This document shows positions 26,776 to 36,232 of a stretch of 64,000 nucleotides of DNA, one piece after another. The stretch covers positions 4,278,001 through 4,342,000 of the forward strand of contig NZ_CP135435.1 of the NCBI RefSeq assembly GCF_032341175.1, given 5' to 3'. The translations under genes and the position numbers were made by a program. The stretch's first letter is position 1, and every line of letters starts with the position of its first letter. Source of the stretch: Bacillus sp. DTU_2020_1000418_1_SI_GHA_SEK_038 (GTDB lineage Bacteria > Bacillota > Bacilli > Bacillales > Cytobacillaceae). The notes under the pieces were generated by a model, which did not search any database, was not told the origin of the DNA, and saw only the letters and a program-made list of their open reading frames with translations.

Positions 26776-27726
26776 TTAACGTTTTCCAACATCATAAGGT
26801 TCCCCTAATGCCTTCGGTGCACGTGCTTTTCCTGTAAAAACAAGAACAAGCAATGTCAGCAAATAAGGAAGCATGTAGAAAAACTCGGTTGGAACCTTAG
26901 CAGCAAACTCTAATATTTGGAATTGGTCCTTTACTGCCTGGGCTAATCCGAAGAATAAGGCAGCGAGCATCGCCCCTACAGGATGCCATTTTCCAAAAAT
27001 AACAGCGGCAAGAGCAATATACCCTTGACCTGAAATCGTATTAAAGGCAAAGTTGCTGTTAGACGTCAGAACAATGGTCGCTCCGCCTAGAGCAGCAAGA
27101 GAACCGCTTAACAACACCGCAGTATAACGGATCCGGTTCACTTTAATTCCCGCTGTATCAGCAGCACTAGGATGCTCACCCACTGCACGCAGCCTCAGAC
27201 CGCTTGGTGTCTTAAATAGTATTAAGAAAATAACAATAACTAATAGAATGGCAAGATAAGTTGTTGGATAGGCAGAAAAAATCACTTTCCCGATAAAAGG
27301 AATATCGCTTAAATAAGGAATCCTTATCTTATGAAAAACATTTGCTAACATTGGTGTTTCTGCTGAACCAAAGAAAATCATTTTCACAAAAAAGAAGGTT
27401 GTGCTTGCCGCAAGAATATTAATAACTACCCCGCTCACAACTTGATTGGCTTTATATTTAATCGTAGCAAGGGCATGAATAAGCGAGAAAATGACCGTAA
27501 AAACGAATGCCCCTACTAAGCCAATCCAAGGAGAAAGAGATCCTAATCCTGCCGTTTCGGCATAGTAAGCGATAATCGCTGAAAAGAAAGCACCTGATAC
27601 CATGAATCCTTCAAGTCCAATATTAATGACACCTGATCGTTCTGATATGAGTCCTCCTAGTGCCGCAAAAATAAATGGTGTAGAAAAGACCAACATTCCA
27701 CTAAGGAGATTTCCGATGACTTCCAT
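26776..27726 (-). CDS. nupQ: Nucleoside ABC transporter, permease NupQ-like
   Basis: 316 residues with about 8-9 membrane segments, of the branched-chain/ribose permease superfamily used by BMP-type nucleoside importers. The motif GLIGSERSGVINIGLEGFM-like (LGGLISERSGVINIGLEGFMV) near residues 23-43 and GEHPSAADTAGI in the coupling loop are typical. Equivalent to B. subtilis NupQ (YufQ), part of the guanosine importer. It is last in the operon nupNOPQ, 3 bp after nupP. Confidence 0.88.
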   Translation of the reverse strand: MEVIGNLLSGMLVFSTPFIFAALGGLISERSGVINIGLEGFMVSGAFFSAIIAYYAETAGLGSLSPWIGLVGAFVFTVIFSLIHALATIKYKANQVVSGVVINILAASTTFFFVKMIFFGSAETPMLANVFHKIRIPYLSDIPFIGKVIFSAYPTTYLAILLVIVIFLILFKTPSGLRLRAVGEHPSAADTAGIKVNRIRYTAVLLSGSLAALGGATIVLTSNSNFAFNTISGQGYIALAAVIFGKWHPVGAMLAALFFGLAQAVKDQFQILEFAAKVPTEFFYMLPYLLTLLVLVFTGKARAPKALGEPYDVGKR

Positions 27727-27729
27727 ATG

Positions 27730-28800
27730 CTACGCCTCCTTTTTAGACTTCTTTTTCACTGAAGGGAAGAATGTCTTCACAATTCCCGGTGCAGCAACGA
27801 AGAATATGATAAATCCAATGACCATACGAATAATTTCTCCAGGTACATTTGCCCCGAAGCTCATTCCTTGAGATCCGTAAGTGAGTGCCCCTACTAAAAT
27901 ACCAGATAGCAGTACACCAAGAGCGGTATTGCCGCCTAAAATAGCAACAGCGATTCCATCAAAGCCGATACCTGAAGTAGTTGAGCTAATGGCAACATAT
28001 TTAAAGACGCCTAACACTTCAAAGGTGCCAATTAAACCGCCAAACACACCAGAAATAAACATCGCCCGGACAACGACATTCGGCACTTTCATCCCTGCAT
28101 AAAATGCGGCATGCTGACTTTGGCCAACCGCGCGAAGCTCATAGCCCCACTTCGTTTTATTTAAATAAACAGAATAAAAGATAACAGCAGCAATCATAAG
28201 CACAAAGCCCCAATGCATCCTTGCGCCGCCCATCAATTGAGAAAGCCAGCTAATCTGAATGCTTGCAGATTCTTTAATCATTTCAGAGCGCTGTGTGCCT
28301 TCTTGCGCCATAAATAAACGAATAAAGAATTGGCTAATGTATAGGGCAATAAAGTTAAACATGATGGAAGTAATAACTTCATTAATCCCTCTTTTCGCCT
28401 TAATATATCCAATTAAAGCACCCCATAGTCCGCCAAGCAACGCACCAAATAACACCGATAATGTTGCATGTAAAAAAGGAGGAAGATTCAGCTGCGTCCC
28501 AATAATAAGCGCCCCTAGAGCCCCCATGACAATTTGCCCATCGACCCCGATATTAAACAATCCTGACCGAAAGGCGATTCCAACAGCTAAGCCGCTCATG
28601 ACAAGCGGAATGATTGTCCGAATGGCTTCGCCAATATCGTAGCTGCTTCCAAAAATCTTTGTTACTAAAGATTGGTAAGCTAAGACAGGATCATAGCCGC
28701 CGATTAACATGATGATAGCACCAAGGAGTAAGCCCACAATAATGGCAACGAAAGGGATCAATAATGATTCACTTTTGAGTCCTTTATACAATTTATCCAT
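27730..28800 (-). CDS. nupP: Nucleoside ABC transporter, permease NupP-like
   Basis: 356 residues with about 10 membrane segments. The motifs FRSGLFNIGVDGQIVMG and GQSQHAAFYAGM are the NupP counterparts of those in NupQ; the two form a heterodimeric channel. The start ATG overlaps the end of nupO by 8 bp, with GGAGGGAG just upstream, so the genes are translationally coupled. Confidence 0.88.
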   Translation of the reverse strand: MDKLYKGLKSESLLIPFVAIIVGLLLGAIIMLIGGYDPVLAYQSLVTKIFGSSYDIGEAIRTIIPLVMSGLAVGIAFRSGLFNIGVDGQIVMGALGALIIGTQLNLPPFLHATLSVLFGALLGGLWGALIGYIKAKRGINEVITSIMFNFIALYISQFFIRLFMAQEGTQRSEMIKESASIQISWLSQLMGGARMHWGFVLMIAAVIFYSVYLNKTKWGYELRAVGQSQHAAFYAGMKVPNVVVRAMFISGVFGGLIGTFEVLGVFKYVAISSTTSGIGFDGIAVAILGGNTALGVLLSGILVGALTYGSQGMSFGANVPGEIIRMVIGFIIFFVAAPGIVKTFFPSVKKKSKKEA

Positions 28801-30328
28801 TCATGCTCCCTCCTTCATGTTTTCCTGCCATCATTAAGCCTAATTCTTGGTCACTCGTTGTTTCAGGAGTCGTCTCGCCAACAATTTCACCATCGAATAA
28901 TACGAGAATTCGGTCAGCTACATTGAGGATTTCTTCTAGCTCAAACGAGATGAGAAGCACCCCTTTCCCTTGATCGCGCTGGGAAATAAGCTGCTTATGT
29001 ACAAACTCTATCGCGCCTACATCGAGACCACGTGTTGGCTGTGCGGCAATTAACACTTTTGGCTGTCTCTCAATTTCTCGGGCGATGATAATCTTTTGCT
29101 GATTTCCACCCGACATCGAGCGAACCTTCGTCTCAATTCCAGGTGTGCGAATATCAAATTCTTTCACTAACCGTGTAGATAATTCATCCATTGCCTTCTT
29201 ATTAATAAATCCATTTGGACTCATCTCTTTTTGATAATACGTTTGCAGGATCGCATTTTCGCTAACGCTGAAATCAAGAATAAGTCCATGTTTATGCCGG
29301 TCCTCAGGAATATGCGATACACCTGCCTCGGAAATCGTGCGAGGCGATTGATTGACCATACTTTTGCCTTCTAAAAGAATGTCTCCAGATTGAATCGGTC
29401 GCATGCCTGTCAGAGCCTCGATTAACTCTGTTTGGCCATTCCCGTCTACACCTGCAATTCCGACAATTTCGCCCTCGCGCAGAGAAATGGAAAGATGGTT
29501 TATAGCGTTTCTTCCTTTCTCTCCAGCTACAACTAGATCTTTCACATCTAATAAAACATCTTTAGGAATAGCTTTTTGTTTCTCTGTTTTAAAATTAACA
29601 GCTTTTCCAACCATTTTTTCCGCTAATTCCTGCGGATTTGAATGGGCTACTTGCAGGCTTTCTATCACTTTTCCTCTTCGAATAATCGTACAAGCATCGG
29701 CAATTTCCATAATTTCCTTCAATTTATGGGTAATTAAAATAATGGACTTTCCTTCTGCTACAAGGCGTCTCATAATCTCAAGCAATTCACCGATTTCTTG
29801 AGGAGTCAGAACAGCGGTTGGTTCGTCAAAAATTAAAATATCAGCACCACGGTAAAGAGTTTTAATGATCTCGACACGCTGCTGCATCCCCACGCTAATG
29901 GACTCAATGGTTGCCATTGGATCCACATCAAGACCGTATTTTTCAGAGAGCTCTTTAACCTTCTTACTAGCCCCTTTAATATCAATCTTTGCGCCATTCT
30001 TCGGTTCCATCCCTAAAATGATATTTTCAGTTACCGTAAAGGGCTCAACGAGTTTAAAATGCTGATGGACCATTCCGATCCCCAGCTCAATCGCTTTATT
30101 GGGGTTATCCATGACGACAGGCTTGCCATTTACATAGATTTCGCCCTCATCAGGCTGATATAATCCAAATACAATGCTCATTAAGGTAGATTTCCCCGCA
30201 CCATTTTCCCCTAGCAAGGCATGTATTTCGCCGCGTTTTAATTGAAAGCTGATGGAATCATTGGCAACCACTCCTGGAAAACGCTTCGTGATCCCCTTCA
30301 ATTCGAGTACACTATCAGTCATTGTCAA
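28793..30328 (-). CDS. nupO: Nucleoside ABC transporter, ATP-binding protein NupO-like
   Basis: 511 residues containing two ABC domains in one chain, as in sugar/nucleoside importers of this class. The first half has Walker [10 protein letters not shown] (about 39-47), signature [10 protein letters not shown] and [10 protein letters not shown]. The second half has a degenerate Walker A (GVDGNGQTE), signature MSGGNQQK and [11 protein letters not shown] in place of a normal Walker B, which is usual for the family. TTG 30328 sits 9 bases after AGGGAG; ATG 30322 is the alternative. It energises uptake through NupPQ. Confidence 0.9.
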   Translation of the reverse strand: MTMTDSVLELKGITKRFPGVVANDSISFQLKRGEIHALLGENGAGKSTLMSIVFGLYQPDEGEIYVNGKPVVMDNPNKAIELGIGMVHQHFKLVEPFTVTENIILGMEPKNGAKIDIKGASKKVKELSEKYGLDVDPMATIESISVGMQQRVEIIKTLYRGADILIFDEPTAVLTPQEIGELLEIMRRLVAEGKSIILITHKLKEIMEIADACTIIRRGKVIESLQVAHSNPQELAEKMVGKAVNFKTEKQKAIPKDVLLDVKDLVVAGEKGRNAINHLSISLREGEIVGIAGVDGNGQTELIEALTGMRPIQSGDILLEGKSMVNQSPRTISEAGVSHIPEDRHKHGLILDFSVSENAILQTYYQKEMSPNGFINKKAMDELSTRLVKEFDIRTPGIETKVRSMSGGNQQKIIIAREIERQPKVLIAAQPTRGLDVGAIEFVHKQLISQRDQGKGVLLISFELEEILNVADRILVLFDGEIVGETTPETTSDQELGLMMAGKHEGGSMNG

Positions 30329-30353
30329 ACGGATACACTCCCTAAAAAATTTT

Positions 30354-30400
30354 GGGGCTGTCTATGACAGAGGCTGACCCTCTGCTTTTAAGACAACCCT
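30354..30400 (-). terminator. Attenuating hairpin between nupN and nupO
   Basis: On the minus strand an outer stem GGGTTGTCT/AGACAGCCC encloses an inner stem CAGAGG/CCTCTG, followed by CAAAATTTTTT. It would give the binding protein gene higher expression than the rest of the operon. Confidence 0.65.
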
Positions 30401-30411
30401 AAAAATTGCTT

Positions 30412-31446
30412 TTATTTTTCAGGCACGACAATCTCACCATTAATAATTTTTTGGCGATATTCCTCTACCTTTTCAAGTACTTCTGGGGCTACGTTTTTAT
30501 TAGAGGTTGGGGCGATATCCACACCATTCTCTTTTAAACCCATTAACGTCACTTTTCCGCCTGGGAAATTGTCTTCAGCTAAGCTTTTTGAAACTTGGTA
30601 AACGGCTTCATCAACCTTTTTAATCATTGAAGTTAATGTAACATCGTCTCCAAATGTTAAGCTTTGGTCTTTATCTACCCCAATAACCCAAACGTCCCCG
30701 CCTTTGCTTTTGCGTTCCTTTGCTTCATTAAAGACACCATTTCCTGTTAGCCCTGCCGCGTGGAAAATAATATCGGCGCCATCGTTATAAATCGTTGATG
30801 CTGCTGATTTCCCCATATCAACACGGTTGAATAAACCTGTATAGTTCACAATCAATTTCGCATCTGGATTAACAGCTTTAATTCCTTCTCTAAAACCAGC
30901 CTCAAAACGTTTGATGACCGGAATTTCCATCCCGCCGACAAAACCAATTTTATTTGTTTTTGTTGTCAGACCAGCAATTACCCCTACAAGGAATGCCCCT
31001 TCTTGTTCCTTAAATGCTACTGCTGCCACATTCGGCACAATGATATCCGAGTCAACGATCCCGAATTTAGCATCAGGATTCTCGTTAGCCAGCTGTGTAA
31101 CCGCATCTGCCAGTGTAAAGGCTGTTGCCCAAGTTAAGTCATAACCGCCTTTAACAAATTGCAATAAGTTTGGCATAACATCAGCATCGGTTTTTGGCTC
31201 TAAGTATTTCACTTCAAATCCGTAGTCTTTATTTAATTTTTGCAGCGCTTCCCAAGCGCTTTGGTTAAATGATTTATCATTTACACTTCCTAAATCAGTA
31301 ACCATCCCAACCTTTAGCTTTTTTACTCCCTCATTATTACCATTTTCTGTGCCATTATCGTTTGCATTATCCTTTTGTCCACATGCTGTAAGAACAAGGG
31401 TAAGAATTAATATTAATGGCAGGATTTTACCCATAACTTTTTTCAT
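30412..31446 (-). CDS. nupN: Nucleoside-binding lipoprotein, BMP family (NupN-like)
   Basis: About 344 residues. A lipoprotein signal peptide ends at the lipobox LTAC (about Cys22). The mature BMP/Med domain carries VGMVTDLGSVNDKSFNQSAWEAL and IFHAAGLTGNGVF, typical of purine nucleoside binding proteins. The start ATG 31446 follows AAAGGAGG; the in-frame ATG at 31494 would place 16 extra residues before the signal peptide. It is the first gene of nupNOPQ and diverges from a Crp/Fnr-type regulator. Confidence 0.9.
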   Translation of the reverse strand: MKKVMGKILPLILILTLVLTACGQKDNANDNGTENGNNEGVKKLKVGMVTDLGSVNDKSFNQSAWEALQKLNKDYGFEVKYLEPKTDADVMPNLLQFVKGGYDLTWATAFTLADAVTQLANENPDAKFGIVDSDIIVPNVAAVAFKEQEGAFLVGVIAGLTTKTNKIGFVGGMEIPVIKRFEAGFREGIKAVNPDAKLIVNYTGLFNRVDMGKSAASTIYNDGADIIFHAAGLTGNGVFNEAKERKSKGGDVWVIGVDKDQSLTFGDDVTLTSMIKKVDEAVYQVSKSLAEDNFPGGKVTLMGLKENGVDIAPTSNKNVAPEVLEKVEEYRQKIINGEIVVPEK

Positions 31447-31555
31447 TTTACTTCCTCCTTTAGTTTTGAAAATACTCTCGATTATTTTGTCCAACTCATT
31501 GGTCTAAATCCAAAGTATTCTTCCCTTTTCAACAAATTTTTTATTTTAATTCCCA

Positions 31556-31564
31556 TGGTATAAT
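31556..31564 (+). promoter_or_regulatory. Extended -10 promoter of the Crp/Fnr-type gene
   Basis: TGGTATAAT is a perfect extended -10 element 54 bp before the start codon; the -35 region is poor. Confidence 0.55.
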
Positions 31565-31617
31565 GTTCATTATCATTCAAAAAAAGCAGAAACAATGAAC
31601 TGAAAGGTTGGATTTCT

Positions 31618-32334
31618 TTGATTACCAAAATCACAGACTGTGCCATTTTCTCAGATATTCCCGAGAATGAATTATCTAAAATCACTCCTTTATTTAAAGA
31701 GCGTCTTTTCAAAAAAAACCATGTTCTAATGTTTGAAAATGACCAAAGTGATGAGATTTATATCATTCGCTCAGGAATGGCAAAAGTCTGCCGTATACAT
31801 GAAGGCAGGGAAATTGTCCTTGGTATAACAATGCCTGGAGATATTATTGGTGAGACAGAAGCACTTTCCAACGATCAACACCGGATCTCATCGATTGAAG
31901 CTATAGAGAATGTTTCAACCTGGCTTATTTCCAGGAATGATTTCTTAAATATTGTGGAAAAATACCCATCAGTCCTCAGAAAAGCCTATATGATTCTTGC
32001 CGAGAGGACCCGTGTCCTGAATCGGCTCGTTCGATATTTAACCTTCTATGATGTCCGCACGAAGGTTGCAAATTTACTCATTGATTTATTTTACAATTTT
32101 GGAAAACCGTGTGATAACGGTTACAAAATAGACCTGAAAGTAAATCAATCCTTACTAGCAAACATGCTTGGTGTGACAAGAGAATCCATCTCCAAAACCC
32201 TAGGTGATTTTCAAAATGAGGGCCTTATTGATGTACACGATAAGTATTTTTATCTCCTTGAAAAAGACAAACTAGAATTGATATGTAATGAAACTGAAGA
32301 GACCCCTTCACTTCGCAAGTGGAATTCTCTTTAG
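31618..32334 (+). CDS. Crp/Fnr-family transcriptional regulator
   Basis: 238 residues. An N-terminal cyclic-nucleotide-binding-type beta barrel (about 8-125, with MPGDIIGETEAL) is followed by a long dimer helix and a winged helix-turn-helix (about 145-220). The recognition helix TRESISK (R188, E189) keeps the Arg-Glu pair that reads TGTGA in Crp and Fnr. There is no Cys cluster for an iron-sulfur centre, so it is not a typical oxygen sensor. The start is TTG, 10 bases after AAAGG. A perfect TGTGA-N6-TCACA box lies 66 bp beyond the stop, before deoD. Confidence 0.87.
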   Translation: MITKITDCAIFSDIPENELSKITPLFKERLFKKNHVLMFENDQSDEIYIIRSGMAKVCRIHEGREIVLGITMPGDIIGETEALSNDQHRISSIEAIENVSTWLISRNDFLNIVEKYPSVLRKAYMILAERTRVLNRLVRYLTFYDVRTKVANLLIDLFYNFGKPCDNGYKIDLKVNQSLLANMLGVTRESISKTLGDFQNEGLIDVHDKYFYLLEKDKLELICNETEETPSLRKWNSL

Positions 32335-32399
32335 TCTAGCAGCAAATCAAATATAGCAAATGAGTAATAGTAATTCAGTTATGCGTTTAACGTTTTTTT

Positions 32400-32415
32400 T
32401 GTGAACTGGCTCACA
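32400..32415. promoter_or_regulatory. Perfect Crp/Fnr-type box upstream of deoD
   Basis: TGTGAACTGGCTCACA has both TGTGA and TCACA half-sites with a 6-bp spacer. It lies 96 bp before the deoD start, directly after the Crp/Fnr-type gene. A weaker cre-like sequence is at 32469-32485. Confidence 0.7.
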
Positions 32416-32510
32416 TTTTTGTCGTTACCCTTTTAACAGAACGCAAAATTTTATTATGTTATGATTTTTTGGAATCGCTTTCGAACGAAAGAATTTTGGA
32501 GGGAAGATAT

Positions 32511-33215
32511 ATGAGTTTTCATATCGAGGCAAAAGTTGGAGAAATTGCAGAATCCGTATTACTGCCAGGAGATCCGCTTCGTGCCAAATACATTGCTGAG
32601 ACTTTTCTAGAAAATGCCGTTTGCTATAACCAAGTGAGAGGTATGCTCGGCTTCACTGGAACATATAAAGGGAAACGTGTTTCCGTACAAGGAACAGGGA
32701 TGGGTATGCCATCAGCATCCATTTACATTCATGAATTAATTAAAGATTATGGCGCAAAGAATCTTGTTCGCATTGGCACTTGCGGAGCCATTCAAGAGGA
32801 TGTAAAAATTCGTGATGTCATCATTGCTCAAGCGGCTGCAACAAACTCAGCAATTATCCGCAATGATTTTCCTGGATATGATTTTCCACAAATCGGGAAT
32901 TTCGAATTAATAAAAAGCGCGTACGAAATTGGCGTTGAAAAGGGCCTTAATCTTCATGTGGGAAATGTTTTATCTTCTGATCTTTTCTATACAGACGATA
33001 CGGAAACATTTTTAAAACTGGGAAAATTAGGTGTTTTTGCTGTTGAAATGGAAACGGCTGGACTTTATTATTTAGCAACCAAATTCGGCGTAAAAGCTTT
33101 ATCTATTTTAACTGTAAGTGATCACATCATTACACACGAGCAAACAACAGCTCAAGAAAGACAAACCACCTTTAATGACATGATTGAAGTGGCTTTAGAG
33201 GCGGTAACAGTCTAA
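32511..33215 (+). CDS. deoD: Purine nucleoside phosphorylase, DeoD type
   Basis: 234 residues, the standard hexameric trimer-of-dimers DeoD length. It cleaves purine (deoxy)ribonucleosides with phosphate to base and (deoxy)ribose 1-phosphate in the cytoplasm. Motifs [19 protein letters not shown], the ribose-binding [12 protein letters not shown] and the catalytic Asp in TVSDHI are present. ATG 32511 follows GGAGGGAAG; the longer reading lacks a ribosome site. It lies beside the nucleoside importer, consistent with salvage of imported nucleosides, and probably is under the box at 32400. Confidence 0.95.
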   Translation: MSFHIEAKVGEIAESVLLPGDPLRAKYIAETFLENAVCYNQVRGMLGFTGTYKGKRVSVQGTGMGMPSASIYIHELIKDYGAKNLVRIGTCGAIQEDVKIRDVIIAQAAATNSAIIRNDFPGYDFPQIGNFELIKSAYEIGVEKGLNLHVGNVLSSDLFYTDDTETFLKLGKLGVFAVEMETAGLYYLATKFGVKALSILTVSDHIITHEQTTAQERQTTFNDMIEVALEAVTV

Positions 33216-33278
33216 AATGTTTTAGAAATTTTTTTCTAAACCTTAACTCGACTGATTATTCTTAAACCAAAGCATATC

Positions 33279-33312
33279 GAGCCGTACATTAAGATTTTCG
33301 TACGGCTCTTAA
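33279..33312 (+). terminator. Terminator of deoD
   Basis: Stem GAGCCGTAC/GTACGGCTC with a 12-base loop; the following T tract is poor. Confidence 0.65.
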
Positions 33313-33347
33313 ATAAAACTGACACCCTCTTAGAAATCGTCTTCTAT

Positions 33348-33737
33348 CTATATTGGCTTTACCCTTTCAACATAAGTAACTTTCTTCAGCTTTCTAATTT
33401 CTTTAAATCCATTATTTAAATAATAACCTAGAGAATATTTCGTACAATACGCGATTACTGTTTTTGACCCAAGCTTTGATACAAGCCTGTCCCTTTCAGC
33501 AAACAACAGCTTATAAATCCCACGCCCACGATAATTCCTTTTCACAAAATCTGTTCTGTATAAAATAACTTCGGGGTAAACCGTGTAACCAACTACACCA
33601 ACGAGCTCATCCCCATTTTTAGCCGCAATCCAGCTTGTATTTTCTGTATACCCGATTTTCATTTTTGCTTGCTTAATATACGGAATGATTGGGGTGATTT
33701 CGCGGAAGGTCACTTGAGAAATTGTAATATCCATCAT
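33348..33737 (-). CDS. GNAT-family N-acetyltransferase
   Basis: About 129 residues, a short GNAT fold. The acetyl-CoA pyrophosphate loop is RGRGIYKLLF (about 71-80), after a strand of the VVGYTVYPEVILYRTDFV type. The acceptor substrate is unknown. ATG 33737 is chosen because AGGAG lies 6 bases before it; the first ATG overlaps this site. It lies downstream of the ParR-like gene on the same strand but beyond a terminator. Confidence 0.8.
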   Translation of the reverse strand: MMDITISQVTFREITPIIPYIKQAKMKIGYTENTSWIAAKNGDELVGVVGYTVYPEVILYRTDFVKRNYRGRGIYKLLFAERDRLVSKLGSKTVIAYCTKYSLGYYLNNGFKEIRKLKKVTYVERVKPI

Positions 33738-33978
33738 TCTCATCTCCTATTGCCAATAAATTCTCCCTTCTTAGAGCTTGTCTATTCCTAGCAAATGAAT
33801 CGCCCTTTTTCAGTGTTTTATGACAACTTTACATATTCATATGGAAAATTGATATTGATTGATTGGATGACTTTACTTATTTAATAGTCCATTCATGCTT
33901 AAAAGAGCCTGATTTTATGGCAACTTGAGGGTTTTTGAATATGAGAGGCAAAAAATCTTCACGTATAGCTGTTCAATT

Positions 33979-34017
33979 AAAAAAGCAGTGCCATTTTTCT
34001 AATAGGCACTACTTTTT
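33979..34017 (-). terminator. Terminator of the parM/parR-like operon
   Basis: On the minus strand AAAAAGTAGTGCC pairs with GGCACTGCTTTTT, followed by more T. The rest of the gap 33744-34030 shows nothing else clear. Confidence 0.85.
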
Positions 34018-34030
34018 AAAGGATAGTATT

Positions 34031-34630
34031 CTACTTATTCATCTTAGCAAGGAAATCACCAAGCAGATCATCAAGGTCGAAATCGGTTTCTGGAGTCTCA
34101 TCCACCCTATCCGGCTCCTGATTTTCCTTGGCAGTTTCCCAATCAAACGCCATTAAGTCATCGTCCATTGCTTCTTCTAAAGCTGCTGCTGATTCCTGTT
34201 CATATGTTGAAAGATTAGCCTTTTCCTCATCTACATTAGAAATCTCGGGCCCTTCTTGCAAATACAATGCCTCATTGATATCGACAGATTTGCTATTCAT
34301 GGATGCCAATAATGAGGTTGACCGAACAGGATCGATTAACAGCTGATAAATAATATTGCCTATGAGGGCTTCGGAATGCTCATGCTTTAACCAATCTCGC
34401 TGGGATTTACTTAATCGCTGAGGAAGAGGAATGGTGATCGTTTCCCTTTCTTGGGAGTATGATTTTCCAACTCCCTCTAGAACAAACTCAGCCATTTTGC
34501 TTGAGAAATTTCTTCGTTCCGTTTCCTTAAGCTTTTGCAGATGCTTTAATAAGTGGTCAGGTGTATCTGAGGGGACACGAAAGGATATCGCTTGCCCCCT
34601 TTTAATCGTACCTGATTTTGATTTTTCCAT
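34031..34630 (-). CDS. ParR/Alp7R-like DNA-binding partner of the actin-like protein
   Basis: 199 residues, unrecognised beyond its context. The N-terminal part (RGQAISFRVPSDTPDHLLKHL, then a helical ERRNFSSKMAEFVLEGV) looks like a ribbon-helix-helix fold with flanking basic residues. The C-terminal third is strongly acidic (clusters of Glu and Asp) and ends in a short helix FDLDDLLGDFLAKM. A basic DNA-binding head and an acidic tail that could contact the filament is the layout expected for a ParR-type adaptor. It starts 9 bp after the actin-like gene, whose stop overlaps its ribosome site AAGGTGA, so they are coupled. Confidence 0.6.
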   Translation of the reverse strand: MEKSKSGTIKRGQAISFRVPSDTPDHLLKHLQKLKETERRNFSSKMAEFVLEGVGKSYSQERETITIPLPQRLSKSQRDWLKHEHSEALIGNIIYQLLIDPVRSTSLLASMNSKSVDINEALYLQEGPEISNVDEEKANLSTYEQESAAALEEAMDDDLMAFDWETAKENQEPDRVDETPETDFDLDDLLGDFLAKMNK

Positions 34631-34639
34631 AGAATCACC

Positions 34640-35812
34640 TTAGCCCTTCACAGGCGCTTTGACCGCTTTTACCTTCTCCATTTTTCTTTCATAGTCCTTA
34701 ATTAATTTATAATAGGCATTGGCCATCATCCAAATGCTCTCTTTTTCATTTTCAAAAAAATCAATGTTATACCCATCTAGATTATTGTTTATTGTTTTTA
34801 TATATTCCTTGAGTACATTCGCCCCGCCGCCGACAAAATAACAGATCTCTGTCTGCGAGTTTTTTTGCCACACATTCCGCAATAAACGATACTGCTTCTT
34901 AGCCAAATCAAGCAGGATTCGATCTGTAATGTCATGGACACTTGTCCGGCTTCCTTTTACCATAATATGATTGCGGTCATTTTTCTTCGTTATAATTTCA
35001 ACCACATCTCTGCGGCTGTCGAGTTCAATGCCATGCTTCGATCTTATTTCTTCTCTAATGGCTTCTAGTGATTCGGACACACCAAGATTAAACCCTTGAG
35101 CCTTATCATCATCAACATTTCGGTTCTTAATAACCGCAATATCGGTAGACAAACCCCCGATATCCTGGATAATAATTCTTTTGTCAATAAGATCCTTATT
35201 AATAACTTTCAAGTCATTATCCATGACTAGATTAATATAAGCAGCAAATCCTTCAGGATAAACCTTAATCTCATCGAACCTTAAATTTACCTTTAATCCT
35301 TGGTATTTAGGCGTCACAAGAAATTCCACCTGATGGACAGACCCTATTAATTTCGAACGGTATCCGGCATCCTTTCCCTCCTTAACCTCACGAAGAGGGA
35401 GTCCCGTTCCGAGTGTATAGGCAGCATCAATGATATTTTTTGTCCGCTGGAAGACATCTTTGTTTTCTGACCTTACTGCATCTAAAGCCAGTGTTGCAAA
35501 AAGCATAATTAATGTTTGATCTTCCTCTGATTTACTGCTCCCAGGGTCAAGCTCTGATGCGCTGTTGCTTTTAGTTGCCAAGTTTCCAACCCGGTAAATG
35601 ACGTTATTCTCCTTTAAAGCAGGTGAATGGACCTTTATATGTATGCCATCAAGCGGGTTTTTCTGATCCAGCTCTTCGATTCCTATAATAGGACGATCCT
35701 CTGTGTCCCTAGCAATAATATTAGGAATATTTAATTCGTACTCTAATTCCCCGAAAATAGCCTTAACCGAGTCATTTCCAACATCAATAGCTGCAATTCT
35801 GGATCTAGTCAT
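34640..35812 (-). CDS. Actin-like ATPase, ParM/StbA (Alp) family
   Basis: 390 residues with the actin fold. Phosphate-1 loop DVGNDSVKAI (10-19), phosphate-2 loop QDIGGLSTDIAVI (216-228, D217) and adenosine loop YFVGGGANVL (325-334) are all intact, so it should bind ATP and polymerise. Such proteins push or pull plasmid copies apart. The first codon ATG follows AAGGGATG by 8 bases. Upstream lies a phased GTAWAC array and downstream a ParR-like gene, the complete layout of a type II partition cassette. No replication gene is in the window, and the neighbours look chromosomal. Confidence 0.88.
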   Translation of the reverse strand: MTRSRIAAIDVGNDSVKAIFGELEYELNIPNIIARDTEDRPIIGIEELDQKNPLDGIHIKVHSPALKENNVIYRVGNLATKSNSASELDPGSSKSEEDQTLIMLFATLALDAVRSENKDVFQRTKNIIDAAYTLGTGLPLREVKEGKDAGYRSKLIGSVHQVEFLVTPKYQGLKVNLRFDEIKVYPEGFAAYINLVMDNDLKVINKDLIDKRIIIQDIGGLSTDIAVIKNRNVDDDKAQGFNLGVSESLEAIREEIRSKHGIELDSRRDVVEIITKKNDRNHIMVKGSRTSVHDITDRILLDLAKKQYRLLRNVWQKNSQTEICYFVGGGANVLKEYIKTINNNLDGYNIDFFENEKESIWMMANAYYKLIKDYERKMEKVKAVKAPVKG

Positions 35813-35936
35813 TTCATCTTCATCCCTTTTCTATTTAATTGTTTTATATGTATTAAGCAGTTTCTACTTTTAAGGTTAAGGGGTATGATTGAAATCTTCA
35901 ATGGACGCAGCCGAAATAAAATACAACTGTAAATCA

Positions 35937-36091
35937 GTAAACATCTTGTAAACTAAGTGATTTTCTGTAAACAATTATGTATACTTGTGTAACAAATTTG
36001 TATACCTATTGCCACTAAAGGATGTATACGAATTTGTAAACAAGTAAACGTGTTTGTGCACGAACTGTTTACAATTTGTATACAAGTAAAC
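35937..36091. repeat. Centromere-like array of GTAWAC motifs (parC-like)
   Basis: Ten exact GTAAAC, GTATAC or GTTTAC hexamers start at 35937, 35948, 35967, 35979, 36000, 36024, 36036, 36044, 36067, 36078 and 36086, with degenerate GTAACA at 35989 and GTGCAC at 36056. Most steps are 8-12 bp or twice that, close to helical phasing. It lies 125 bp upstream of the actin-like gene, where plasmid par operons keep their centromere and autoregulatory operator. No gene is seen between 35813 and 36232. Confidence 0.72.
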
Positions 36092-36232
36092 AGCCAATAA
36101 ATGATACTAGCAAGATTCATTTTTAGTTTATTCTTTGCCACTAGTTTGAAACTTCCACCCTCTCATTCCTTATGTAAAAAGAAATCAGATCCTGCATCTT
36201 GAATGATTTTAATTAAAAAGGAGATATGTTTC

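Noticed and set aside
34031..36141. Integrated plasmid or prophage around the par-like cassette
   Set aside because: No replication, relaxase, integrase or phage gene and no attachment repeats are visible on either side.
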